From: Acidobacteriaceae bacterium
GTDB taxonomy: Bacteria > Acidobacteriota > Terriglobia > Terriglobales > Acidobacteriaceae
Reading direction: 5' to 3'
Assembly (NCBI GenBank): GCA_030040425.1
Contig: JASHTS010000195.1
Location: forward strand, 1-32,423
DNA length: 32,423 bases
Made by a program: the position numbers and the translations under genes. Shown here piece by piece: positions 25,723 to 32,423 of this stretch. Position 1 is the first letter of the stretch, and every line of letters begins with the position of its first letter. Under the pieces are notes generated by a model. That model was not told the DNA's origin and did no database searches. It saw nothing but the letters and a program-made list of their open reading frames with translations.

Positions 25723-27987
25723 CTAAGGGCGCTCGCGGCCGCCGGGGCGAGGCTGGTTGCGATTCGGCTTGCCGCGGCGGAAGCCGGGTTTAAATCCTCG
25801 CGCCTGCGAGGGAGGGCGCGACGAGGATGGAGGTGATTGGTTCCAGGCGCGACGCGGAGGATTCTCCTGAGGCGCATTGGAATCTCGTTTTGCGAAGGGA
25901 CGGCCGGAGGAGCGGTCTTCGCGGCGCGGGCGAAAAGCGGCGTCGCTGCGCTCGTAGCGGGAGCCGCGCGGTTTTGAATCGAAGCGGTCGAATGGATCGC
26001 GTGCCGGGCGCTCGCGTGTGGGCTTCTCGCGATTCGAACCGAATGGCTTTCCCGGTCCGCGACTGGAGCCGAATCGATCCCGTTCGCCGCGCGGCGCGGC
26101 CGATCCTTCGCGGCGGCGATCGGGCCAATCGCTGCGGGGAGCCGAGTCACGCCGGCCGAAATCGCGGCGTGAAGCGCCGAAGCTGCGAGAGGGCCCACGA
26201 GAGAAATCGCAGTCTTGTCCGCGATTGCCTTCGTGTGGATTGCCCTGGCGCGGATTTTCTTTGCGTGGCTTGCCTTCGCGTGGCGGCCCGCCGCGGCGCG
26301 GATCGAACCGGGGACCGCGTCCAGAACTCGGCCTGCGGGAACGGTCTTGCCGGTCGTCGCCCGTGTTGAACGGACGCGCGAAGGAGAGTTGGCTCGCGGA
26401 GTTGCGGTCGTCGCGACGGGCGGGAAAACGATCGCGCCGGCCCTGCGCGCGCCGATCGAAATTGGCCTGGTCGCGCCACGGCCCTGACTGATTGCGTCGC
26501 GGTTGCTCGCGCCGTGACTCGCGGCTCGATTCCCCCGTGCGCCGTTCGAGGGGCCGGCTGCCTTCGCTCTTGCGCGGAGATCCGGAGCGGCGCTGCTTTC
26601 CGGGCGGTTGCGATTTGCCTTCGGCGGCGCGGCGCAGTTGAGAGAGTTCTTCCGGCGTGAGCTCGCGCATCTGGCCGGGCTCGAGATCGAGCACCAGCGG
26701 GCCGTAGCCGATGCGGCGAATTTTCTCGACGAAGTGGCCGATGGATTGAAACATCTTGCGCAGCTCGCGGTTGCGGCCTTCGATGAGGACAACTTCGAAC
26801 CAGGGATTCTCCTCGTGCGCGTGAGAGCCTTTGCGTGGAGAACCCGACTTGCCGTGGCCTAGCTCACGGATGCGCGCTGGCGCGGTCTGCGCTTCTTCAG
26901 AACCGGGGCGGCCGCGCTCGATGAAGACGCCGGCGCGAAGGCGGTCGAGATCTTCTTCGGAGGGGCGGCCGGCGATCTTGACGAGATAAGTTTTCTCCAC
27001 GCCCGACGCGGCGCGCGTGAGCTGGTTGGCGAGCTCGCCGTCGTTGGTGACCAGAAGCAAGCCTTCACTGTCGTAGTCGAGGCGGCCCACGGGATAAAGG
27101 CGCTCGCGCATCTTGGAGAAGAACTGCATCACGGTGGGGCGGCCTTCGGGATCGCTGACGGTGGTGACGTAGCCGCGCGGCTTGTTGAGCAGGAAGTAGC
27201 GATGGCGCTCGGCGGCGGGGATGTGCTTGCCGTCGACCTTGATGTGATCGCGCGCGGGGTCGGCCTTCGTGCCAAGTTGCGTGATGACCTGGCCGTTGAC
27301 CATCACGCGGCCGGCGAGGATCATCTCCTCGGCGTGGCGGCGGCTGGCCACGCCGGCCTGCGAAAGAATTTTCTGCAGCCGGTCGAGCTTGACGGGGCGA
27401 TCCCCGGGTGCGCCCGGCTCGAAGTGGGAAGAGGCGGCGGAAGCGGCAGCTGATGCGGACTCGGCAGGGTCGCGGACGACGGACGCTTCATCGAGCGGCT
27501 CAGTCGAGGCGGCCGGCTGGGCTTCGAGAACGGACGCGGTTTGCTCGGCGGCGGTTTCGAGCGTCCCCTCGAGAGCATCGTCGGCGGCGTCGGCGCGATA
27601 GGCTGCCATTTCCGCAAAGGATTCGGGTTCTTCGCCGTGCATGTAGACGCGGCCTTCGCCGTCACTCAGGTCGCCGATGGGATCTTCAGATGGATTGTGG
27701 GGAAACGCAGGAAATTCATTGGGAAATTCGCTGACGGCGCCGGATTTTTTTCCCACTCTGGTTTTGGCCTTTACAGGTTTCGAAGTTCTGGCAGGTCTGG
27801 TGGTCCTGGCGGGTTTGGCGGGCTTCCCGGAAGACGATTTGGCTTGGACCGCGGTCTTCGGGATTTTGGCTTGGGCGGCTTCCTGCTTTTTGACGCGAGG
27901 CTTTTTGAGTATGGGCGCGGTTCCCTGCTTCAAGGCAGTTTTGCTCCGAACCGAGCGTGCGCCGGTGCTTGCGGATTTTTTTGCCAT
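25723..27987 (-). CDS. rluB: RluB/RsuA-type 23S rRNA pseudouridine synthase with giant disordered tails
   Basis: 754 residues, against roughly 250-300 for the usual enzyme. Residues 1-85 are Lys/Ala/Pro-rich and basic, 86-195 acidic and Ala/Glu-rich. An S4 RNA-binding domain covers about 198-256 (DRLQKILSQAGVASRR, MVNGQVI). The synthase core is at about 262-450, with catalytic Asp in GRLDYDSEGLLL (D304) and EGRNRELRKMF. Residues 455-754 form an Arg/Gly/Ser/Pro-rich tail with many RRD, RG and FGSSRG-like pieces, similar to RGG regions of RNA-chaperone proteins. It modifies U in 23S rRNA helix 89 or a related site. It follows scpB by 80 bases, a classical gene pairing. Confidence 0.93.
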   Translation of the reverse strand: MAKKSASTGARSVRSKTALKQGTAPILKKPRVKKQEAAQAKIPKTAVQAKSSSGKPAKPARTTRPARTSKPVKAKTRVGKKSGAVSEFPNEFPAFPHNPSEDPIGDLSDGEGRVYMHGEEPESFAEMAAYRADAADDALEGTLETAAEQTASVLEAQPAASTEPLDEASVVRDPAESASAAASAASSHFEPGAPGDRPVKLDRLQKILSQAGVASRRHAEEMILAGRVMVNGQVITQLGTKADPARDHIKVDGKHIPAAERHRYFLLNKPRGYVTTVSDPEGRPTVMQFFSKMRERLYPVGRLDYDSEGLLLVTNDGELANQLTRAASGVEKTYLVKIAGRPSEEDLDRLRAGVFIERGRPGSEEAQTAPARIRELGHGKSGSPRKGSHAHEENPWFEVVLIEGRNRELRKMFQSIGHFVEKIRRIGYGPLVLDLEPGQMRELTPEELSQLRRAAEGKSQPPGKQRRSGSPRKSEGSRPLERRTGESSRESRREQPRRNQSGPWRDQANFDRRAQGRRDRFPARRDDRNSASQLSFARPFNTGDDRQDRSRRPSSGRGPRFDPRRGGPPREGKPRKENPRQGNPHEGNRGQDCDFSRGPSRSFGASRRDFGRRDSAPRSDWPDRRREGSAAPRGERDRFGSSRGPGKPFGSNREKPTRERPARDPFDRFDSKPRGSRYERSDAAFRPRREDRSSGRPFAKRDSNAPQENPPRRAWNQSPPSSSRPPSQARGFKPGFRRGKPNRNQPRPGGRERP

Positions 27988-28067
27988 GACAAAGCCTCGC
28001 GTTTGGAAGGTACGTTGGACGCCTCACGGCGCAGGTGCGGTGACACAGCGCCAACTGGGGTAGATGC

Positions 28068-29045
28068 TCAGCCCGCCGTTTTCGTACTGGACGTTGAATC
28101 CGGCGCGGCGGCGGCGTTGGCCGGCTGCTGAAGCTCCAGGTCGAGATCGGCGGCAATGGCAGGAGCGGTGTCTTCGGGCGCCAAAGCTTCCGATTCCGAA
28201 GATTCGTCGAGGCCTTCGGTCTCCTCGAGCTCGATGGCCATCTTTTCGAACTCCTCCATGGAAGGCAGCTCGGTGACATCGTTGAGTCCGAAGCGCAGGA
28301 GGAACTCCCGGGTGGTTTTGTAGAGGATGGGCCGGCCGATGACCTGCTTGCGGCCGGCGGTGGCGATGAGCTTGCGCGCGAGCAGCGAGCCGAAGACGCC
28401 TGAAGAGTCGACGCCGCGGATTTCGTTCACTTCGGGCGCGGTGACCGGCTGCTTGTACGCAATGACCGCCAGGGTCTCCAGAGCGGGCAGTGAGAGCTTG
28501 AGGGCGGGCTTGAGGCTCTTGATGAAGGCGCGCACGGCATCGTGGCAGGCGGGCTTGGTGGCCATGCGATAGCCCCCGGCGATCTCGCGGATTTCAATGC
28601 CGCGGCTGTCGGAGGCGAAGGACTGGATGAGCTCGTCGAGAAGCGGGCGAAGGATGGCGCGGACTTCGCGGTCGCGCTGGCGAGCCTGGCGCCGGGCCTC
28701 GGCGTCGGGCCTGGCGGGCGCGGAGGGTTCCAGGTCGAGGTCGGCGTCAGGGCTCGGGCCGGTCTGCGATGAAGCGCGGGCAGCCTCTTCGGCAGAGAGG
28801 GCCAGCGCGCCTTCGGCTCCTTCGGGCAGGGCTTCTTCGCCGGTGTCCTGCTCGGAAGATTCGAGGCCGGTAAGAAGAACCGCGGGCTCAGCCTCTTCCG
28901 GGGCAGGAGCGGCGGCAGCGGGCGCGGCATCCTGCTCCGCCTTCCAGGCAAAGGCTTCGTCGGCGAAGAGGGCGGCGAGCTGGACGAACGTGACCGGCTC
29001 CTCGGCGGCGTAGATGACGGCTTCCAGTTTGGCTTTGAGATCCAT
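28068..29045 (-). CDS. scpB: SMC-Scp complex subunit ScpB
   Basis: 325 residues. The first helix (LKAKLEAVIYAAEEPVTFVQLAALF) and the conserved winged-helix parts (GIEIREIAGGYRMATKPAC, LPALETLAVIAYKQPVTAPEVNEIRGVDSSGVFGSLL, GRPILYKTTREFLLRFGL) are intact. Between them, about residues 35-118, lies an acidic Ala/Glu-rich insertion absent from ordinary ScpB of about 200 residues, and the C-terminus has a second acidic tail. ScpB dimers bind ScpA and SMC to condense and segregate chromosomes. The usual partner scpA is not directly upstream; a Tes/Mss-like radical SAM gene is. It is followed by rluB. Confidence 0.96.
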   Translation of the reverse strand: MDLKAKLEAVIYAAEEPVTFVQLAALFADEAFAWKAEQDAAPAAAAPAPEEAEPAVLLTGLESSEQDTGEEALPEGAEGALALSAEEAARASSQTGPSPDADLDLEPSAPARPDAEARRQARQRDREVRAILRPLLDELIQSFASDSRGIEIREIAGGYRMATKPACHDAVRAFIKSLKPALKLSLPALETLAVIAYKQPVTAPEVNEIRGVDSSGVFGSLLARKLIATAGRKQVIGRPILYKTTREFLLRFGLNDVTELPSMEEFEKMAIELEETEGLDESSESEALAPEDTAPAIAADLDLELQQPANAAAAPDSTSSTKTAG

Positions 29046-29150
29046 TGGTTCAGCGCGGTTCGCGCGCCTTCACGAAGAAGGCACTCTTCGTATGGTAGCG
29101 GATGCAGAAGCGGAGTGCAGACTGGCGTGGTTGGGCATAGTCGCCCGGCA

Positions 29151-30575
29151 TCAGTTCACGGCCGCCACGGCCGCCTGGCGCAAGGGAGCCAGGCGCGTGG
29201 CTTCGAGATCGCCGCGATAGAACATGTTGAAAGTGTCAAATGGAATGAGGCGCTTGCCGTCAGGATGGGCGATGTGGATGCAGCTCTTCTTCACGCTGCG
29301 CACGTCGAAGGCTTCGGCATCGATGAACTGGACAATCAGTACGCGAAAGAGATTTTTGTAGCCGAGCTCTTTCGGCAAGAGCACTTTGGGCAGGCAGCAG
29401 AGCAATTCGCGGAGGGTGCTTGCCTGCGAGCTGGGTGAGTGGTTGGTGGCGAAGAGCTTGAAAAGGTGATCGCGCAGGCCCGCCTCTTGTTCGTAGACGA
29501 TGGTGTTTTTCGCGCCGTTGATGAGCACCTCCGGCGGCACCATGCCGGTGAGGGGCACAGTCTTGCCGCCAAGCTTGAGCGCGTAAGCCATGGCCAGCGC
29601 GTCAGGATGGCAGGGGACGGGGATCAGGTCTTCAGACCGAAAGACGCTGGTTTGCTCAAGGATGCGGCGGCGCACCTCAGTGAGCGTGAGCCGGTGGCGG
29701 CGGCTCTCGAACCCCTGCACGCGGCCGGCCTGCTGCACAGGCTGAAAAGTGATGCCGCGGACCGCCGGCTGCTTAAGGCCGAATTCGACGATAGCGCCCA
29801 GCTCGTCATCATTGACGCCGCGCTCGACGGTGACGACCAGCGTGGTGGAGATGCCGAGACGGTTGAGGCGTTCCAGGGCCTTGTCGCGGATGGAGCGGAG
29901 ATCGGCGCCGCGCAACTGCATGAGCGGCTCACGGCGAAGCGAGTCGAACTGGAGATAGATTTCGAATTGAGGCATGAAGTCGGCAAGCCGCCGGGCGAAA
30001 TCCTCGTCCTGGGCGATGCGGATGCCGTTGGTATTTACCATGAGATGGCGGATGGGCCGATCCTTACACATGGCAAGAACGCGGAAAAATTCGGGGTGCA
30101 GCGTGGGCTCGCCGCCGGAGATTTGCACCACGTCCGGCTGCTTTTCATTGCGCACCACGCAGTCCAGCATGGCGGCGATCTGGCCGAGGGTGCGGAACTC
30201 GGTGCGGTGCTGGCCGCTCGAGGCATAGCAGATAGGACAGGTGAGATTGCAGGCGTCGCAGATTTCGACGAGCGTGAGGCAGCTGTGCTGCTCGTGGTCG
30301 GGGCAGAGGCCGCAGTCGTAAGGACAGCCATATTTGACAGGAGTGTTGTAGACCATGGGCTGCTCGGGAGTCTTGATGAAGACTTCGCGGGAGCGGCGGT
30401 AATAGTCGACATCGTCGGCCACGAGCACGCGCTCATGGCCGTGTTGCGGACAGCGCTTGAGCATCCAGACGGAGCCTTCTTCGAAGACGATCTTCGCGTC
30501 TACGCGGCGGAAGCAGGTGGAGCAGACGGAAATCGCTACATCGTAGAAGAGATAGGGGCGAAGTTTCTCGGTCAT
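29151..30575 (-). CDS. Tes/Mss-like radical SAM protein, putative membrane-spanning lipid synthase
   Basis: 474 residues from the ATG at 30575, with GGTGAG six bases upstream (an in-frame TTG lies two codons before). Architecture matches the MJ0619/Tes radical SAM family: an N-terminal zinc-ribbon (CSTCF, CPQHG), an accessory cluster motif GCPYDCGLCPDH, the radical SAM motif CNLTCPIC (CxxxCxxC with the preceding DAC), ISGGEPTLHPEF, the strand VNTNGIRIA, and YLQFDSLRREP. Archaeal Tes joins lipid tails head-to-head, and bacterial relatives (Mss) make membrane-spanning diabolic-type lipids. In Acidobacteria that would mean iso-diabolic acid or branched tetraether synthesis. The enzyme class is well supported; the specific lipid reaction is inference. 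Confidence 0.85.
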   Translation of the reverse strand: MTEKLRPYLFYDVAISVCSTCFRRVDAKIVFEEGSVWMLKRCPQHGHERVLVADDVDYYRRSREVFIKTPEQPMVYNTPVKYGCPYDCGLCPDHEQHSCLTLVEICDACNLTCPICYASSGQHRTEFRTLGQIAAMLDCVVRNEKQPDVVQISGGEPTLHPEFFRVLAMCKDRPIRHLMVNTNGIRIAQDEDFARRLADFMPQFEIYLQFDSLRREPLMQLRGADLRSIRDKALERLNRLGISTTLVVTVERGVNDDELGAIVEFGLKQPAVRGITFQPVQQAGRVQGFESRRHRLTLTEVRRRILEQTSVFRSEDLIPVPCHPDALAMAYALKLGGKTVPLTGMVPPEVLINGAKNTIVYEQEAGLRDHLFKLFATNHSPSSQASTLRELLCCLPKVLLPKELGYKNLFRVLIVQFIDAEAFDVRSVKKSCIHIAHPDGKRLIPFDTFNMFYRGDLEATRLAPLRQAAVAAVN

Positions 30576-30618
30576 AAACAACTCACCGTTCGCTGCTTTT
30601 CAGTTTTGGCGGCCGGAC

Positions 30619-30936
30619 TCACGGGTGAACGTCCTTTCGCGGAGATTGATCCCCGTCCTTTGGTTCTTCGACGGAATTGCCGAATAGCGTCTGCGGGCCT
30701 GTACGATTGGCCGAGAAATCGCCAAACGCGCCTCCGATGAATCGAACGATTAGCGTTGCGATCAGGCCGAGAAACGAGAGAACCATAATCAGCAACGATG
30801 GCAAGCTCAACCAATTTGTGTGAAACTCCGGGTCGGACGACGGTAAGACCGCAGATAGTCCGCACAACCCCATTCCAACCCCGAAGGCGACGGCGAGAAT
30901 GGTCATGGTCTTGGCAAAAACCGATCGTTCGCTCAA
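30619..30936 (-). CDS. Small two-helix membrane protein, GLCGL family (copy 1)
   Basis: 105 residues from a TTG at 30936, with AGGAG seven bases upstream. Hydrophobic helices at about 9-30 (TMTILAVAFGVGMGLCGL) and 45-68, then a polar, charged tail. The GLCGL motif at the end of helix 1 recurs in the products at 31665 and 32007. The TTG start overlaps the stop of the 22-codon ORF at 30933-31001 (TTGA), so translation is likely coupled. It lies 43 bases upstream of the radical SAM gene. Function unknown. Confidence 0.7.
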   Translation of the reverse strand: MSERSVFAKTMTILAVAFGVGMGLCGLSAVLPSSDPEFHTNWLSLPSLLIMVLSFLGLIATLIVRFIGGAFGDFSANRTGPQTLFGNSVEEPKDGDQSPRKDVHP

Positions 30937-31001
30937 GGCCTTGCTCCTGCATCTCTCAGCATCAGAAGCCCCACCAAATATGACCGGAGTTTCTCAGTCA
31001 T
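30933..31001 (-). CDS. 22-codon ORF repeating the start of the radical SAM gene
   Basis: The product begins MTEKLRSYL; the radical SAM protein begins MTEKLRPYL. Codons 2, 5 and 6 differ only at synonymous third positions. AAAGGA lies six bases upstream of the ATG, 15 bases after the stop of the gene ending at 31017, and the TGA overlaps the TTG of copy 1 by two bases. It may be a translated leader peptide coupled to the small membrane protein, or the remnant of a 5' duplication of the radical SAM gene made when that small gene arrived. The sequence alone cannot decide. Confidence 0.45.
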   Translation of the reverse strand: MTEKLRSYLVGLLMLRDAGARP

Positions 31002-31016
31002 GTTCATTCCTTTAAA

Positions 31017-31565
31017 CTACCGGGGCCGTGTGTAAAAAAGCACATCACCTGCTGTCATAGCCAGTGCATACGAAGCCCCCTGCCGGAACGGGTTTGCATT
31101 TAGGTTTTCCGGCAACGAATCGCCCTCGTACCAGACTCCGAACTTCGAGGATTCTTGCGGCCTGCTTTGCAATGTCCTTCCGTCGGCAGCCGTCAGGGCA
31201 AAGGAGGCAATCATTTCAAACGAGCAGAATTGTTTGCCCTTGCTCTGAGGGGCGCATGACGCGGTCTTGTGAAGCACGGTGATTCTCAGAACCGCATCGC
31301 TAGCCTCTCCGTCGCTGAAGGCCTCGGCCCGAAGTGGAAATTCTTTCCATAGCTCATTGAAATTGCGTGCTGTGGCCTTGCTCATGATAAGCGGATCAAA
31401 GAGATTTCCCTCAGTCCCGTCCTCCACTTGAACGGCGATCAGATGCACTGAAGCCAAAACGGGAGGAGGTGATGCTTTTGGCTGCGGCAAAGGTGGCAGA
31501 AAGCAGGCGCCGAAGGCAAGGATGCCGATTGCGCACGCAAGCGTGAGCAGCTTCTTTTCCAGCAT
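31017..31565 (-). CDS. Exported protein of unknown function, possible lipoprotein
   Basis: 182 residues from the ATG at 31565 (MLEKKLLTLACAIGILAFGAC). A hydrophobic signal segment ends in FGAC, an imperfect lipobox, followed by a Pro-rich linker (FLPPLPQPKASPPP), as in lipoproteins. The rest is a beta-rich domain with VHLIAVQVEDGTEGNLFDPL and ASYALAMTAGDVLFYTRP. No family recognised. It lies between GLCGL copies and is co-oriented with the radical SAM gene. No clear Shine-Dalgarno. The wobble positions look slightly less GC-rich than in the housekeeping genes. Confidence 0.7.
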   Translation of the reverse strand: MLEKKLLTLACAIGILAFGACFLPPLPQPKASPPPVLASVHLIAVQVEDGTEGNLFDPLIMSKATARNFNELWKEFPLRAEAFSDGEASDAVLRITVLHKTASCAPQSKGKQFCSFEMIASFALTAADGRTLQSRPQESSKFGVWYEGDSLPENLNANPFRQGASYALAMTAGDVLFYTRPR

Positions 31566-31664
31566 AGGGGCAGTGTAGACCGGCCGCTGGAACGGAAAAA
31601 GGGGCATTGTGGCAGTTCAGGAAGTGTCCTGCCGTGATTTTTGCGTGCTGGACCGCAGTGGATT

Positions 31665-31994
31665 TCATGAGTCTTCGTGGTCGCGCGGAAAAAGCGTCTG
31701 AATCTCGCCGCCATGCGGACCGGCCCCTGGCCCGCGATCGGAAAGAAGCGAAAGCAGCTTTGCGACTCCCAACCAGATCAGCATGACCACGACGCCGGCG
31801 GCGGAAATGGCCATGACCGCGAGCTCGATGTAGCCGAATATGAATACCACGACCAATAGGGGAGCAGCACCCCGTCCTGCGGTTGCAAAGACAAGCCATT
31901 GCAGGCCGCAGAGGCCGGAGGAGACAAGCAGGGCGGTGACAAAGATGACGAGCGCCTTGGCCGGACCTTCGACGTAATCCCAGGGCTTCCACAT
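31665..31994 (-). CDS. Small two-helix membrane protein, GLCGL family (copy 2)
   Basis: 109 residues from the ATG at 31994, with GAGGA eight bases upstream. Helix 1 (AKALVIFVTALLVSSGLCGL) aligns with those of the other two copies: each starts with AK and ends in GLCGL. Two further hydrophobic stretches (LLVVVFIFGYIELAVMAISA and VVVMLIWLGVAKLLSLL) make it longer than copies 1 and 3. A polar tail follows. It lies 12 bases after copy 3, so it is in the same operon. Function unknown. Confidence 0.7.
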   Translation of the reverse strand: MWKPWDYVEGPAKALVIFVTALLVSSGLCGLQWLVFATAGRGAAPLLVVVFIFGYIELAVMAISAAGVVVMLIWLGVAKLLSLLSDRGPGAGPHGGEIQTLFPRDHEDS

Positions 31995-32006
31995 GAGTTG
32001 GATCCT

Positions 32007-32276
32007 CTAATCCTTTCCGCTGGAGCGAAGAGCGGTGACGGCCGCAGCGATTGCCCACGCGATGAGCGTGAGAATCAGGCCGCCCAGGGAAAGAAGCATG
32101 ACGAGAAGCGACACGGAATCGAGGGGCCCGACGCCGAATTCCTCGGTGCTTTTGCCGATGCCTTTGGCAGCCAGGAAAAAGTCCAACCCGCACAGCCCAA
32201 CGCCGATCCCGAACGCGGCCGCCAGGATCACGACGATTTTTGCAAAGGGGAAGCCTCTAGCCTGCGGCTTGCTCAT
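32007..32276 (-). CDS. Small two-helix membrane protein, GLCGL family (copy 3)
   Basis: 89 residues from the ATG at 32276, with AAGGG four bases upstream; the frame is open further but the homologous part begins here. Helix 1 is FAKIVVILAAAFGIGVGLCGL and helix 2 is VSLLVMLLSLGGLILTLIAW, which gives the closest match to copy 1 (MTILAVAFGVGMGLCGL). The short C-terminus is positively charged. It overlaps the preceding small ORF by 20 bases and is followed by copy 2 after 12 bases. Function unknown. Confidence 0.7.
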   Translation of the reverse strand: MSKPQARGFPFAKIVVILAAAFGIGVGLCGLDFFLAAKGIGKSTEEFGVGPLDSVSLLVMLLSLGGLILTLIAWAIAAAVTALRSSGKD

Positions 32277-32421
32277 GAAGCCCTTTCGGCGCGCGCGCCC
32301 AACCGAGCACCAGGGAAGCGATTCCCACAAGACAGCTCCATTGAATTAGGTTCATGCCGGCGATGAGCGGCTGGGGCTTGAGGAAATCGATGGCGAGGCG
32401 CCAACTGAGGTAACTTGCCAT
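32257..32421 (-). CDS. Possible small single-helix membrane protein at the window edge
   Basis: An open frame of 54 codons with ATG at 32421 (product begins MASYLSWRLAIDFLKPQ). It contains one hydrophobic stretch, IQWSCLVGIASLVLGWA, and ends 20 bases inside copy 3, a typical overlap for coupled genes. Only two bases lie upstream inside the window, so its true start and length cannot be judged; it may be the tail of a longer gene. Confidence 0.4.
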   Translation of the reverse strand: MASYLSWRLAIDFLKPQPLIAGMNLIQWSCLVGIASLVLGWARAPKGLHEQAAG

Positions 32422-32423
32422 GA

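Noticed and set aside
25335-26792. 485-codon minus-strand frame containing the glyoxalase gene
   Set aside because: Its first 380 codons overlap the rluB tail in another frame and are Arg/Ala low-complexity; only the last 104 codons resemble a family.
29439-30740. Plus-strand frame of 433 codons opposite the radical SAM gene
   Set aside because: The opposite strand has complete radical SAM and zinc-ribbon motifs; this frame has none.

Overview
The window is high-GC DNA, densely coding, with nearly all genes on the minus strand. It looks chromosomal and most resembles an acidobacterium of the Terriglobia (subdivision 1) type. Reasons: a CadC-like winged-helix/TolB-like/TPR regulator, tandem DUF3857 secreted proteins, a Tes/Mss-type radical SAM enzyme, a short zinc-ribbon protein and a MerR protein typical of that group. 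This taxonomic call is inference from gene content only.

Layout. (1) 1-1748 is an accessory segment that looks less GC-rich. It carries a predicted HEPN/NB-ARC (STAND) defence-type ATPase directly downstream of tRNA-Pro(GGG) at 1749-1825, with a direct repeat beside the tRNA 3' end. (2) 1984-10353 holds three large same-strand genes. They are a SLOG-domain protein with four membrane helices, a membrane protein with two RCK/TrkA-N-like Rossmann folds and a RyR domain, and a very large exported protein that combines a degenerate 5'-nucleotidase-like region with a beta-rich, possibly outer-membrane C-terminus. This is the best candidate for an unusual nucleotide-sensing membrane system. (3) 10437-11437 has a small zinc-ribbon protein and a MerR regulator. 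(4) 11627-17743 is a tandem run of three roughly 666-residue DUF3857/transglutaminase-like exported proteins; only the last keeps a full Cys-His-Asp triad. (5) 17912-21278 has maf, a 7-TM protein, msrA flanked on both sides by short tandem repeats, and an internally duplicated DoxX-like membrane protein. (6) 21500-24184 is a divergent pair: the winged-helix/TPR regulator and a secreted lipocalin-sized protein, with a perfect palindrome between them. (7) 24314-30575 has a D-2-hydroxyacid dehydrogenase, a glyoxalase-fold protein, an RluB-type pseudouridine synthase with very long disordered tails, scpB, and a Tes/Mss-like radical SAM protein that may make membrane-spanning lipids. (8) 30619-32421 is a tight run of very small membrane proteins, three sharing a GLCGL motif, plus an exported protein and a 22-codon ORF whose start repeats the first codons of the radical SAM gene.

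How the parts fit. In the SLOG/RCK-RyR pair, the SLOG domain would bind a nucleotide-derived ligand and the RCK/RyR protein would be the membrane or ion-flux partner; the large exported protein may belong or may simply lie next to them. The cluster at the right end puts small membrane proteins directly upstream of a predicted lipid-crosslinking enzyme, which suggests an envelope role. No insertion sequence, integrase, CRISPR array or rRNA was seen.
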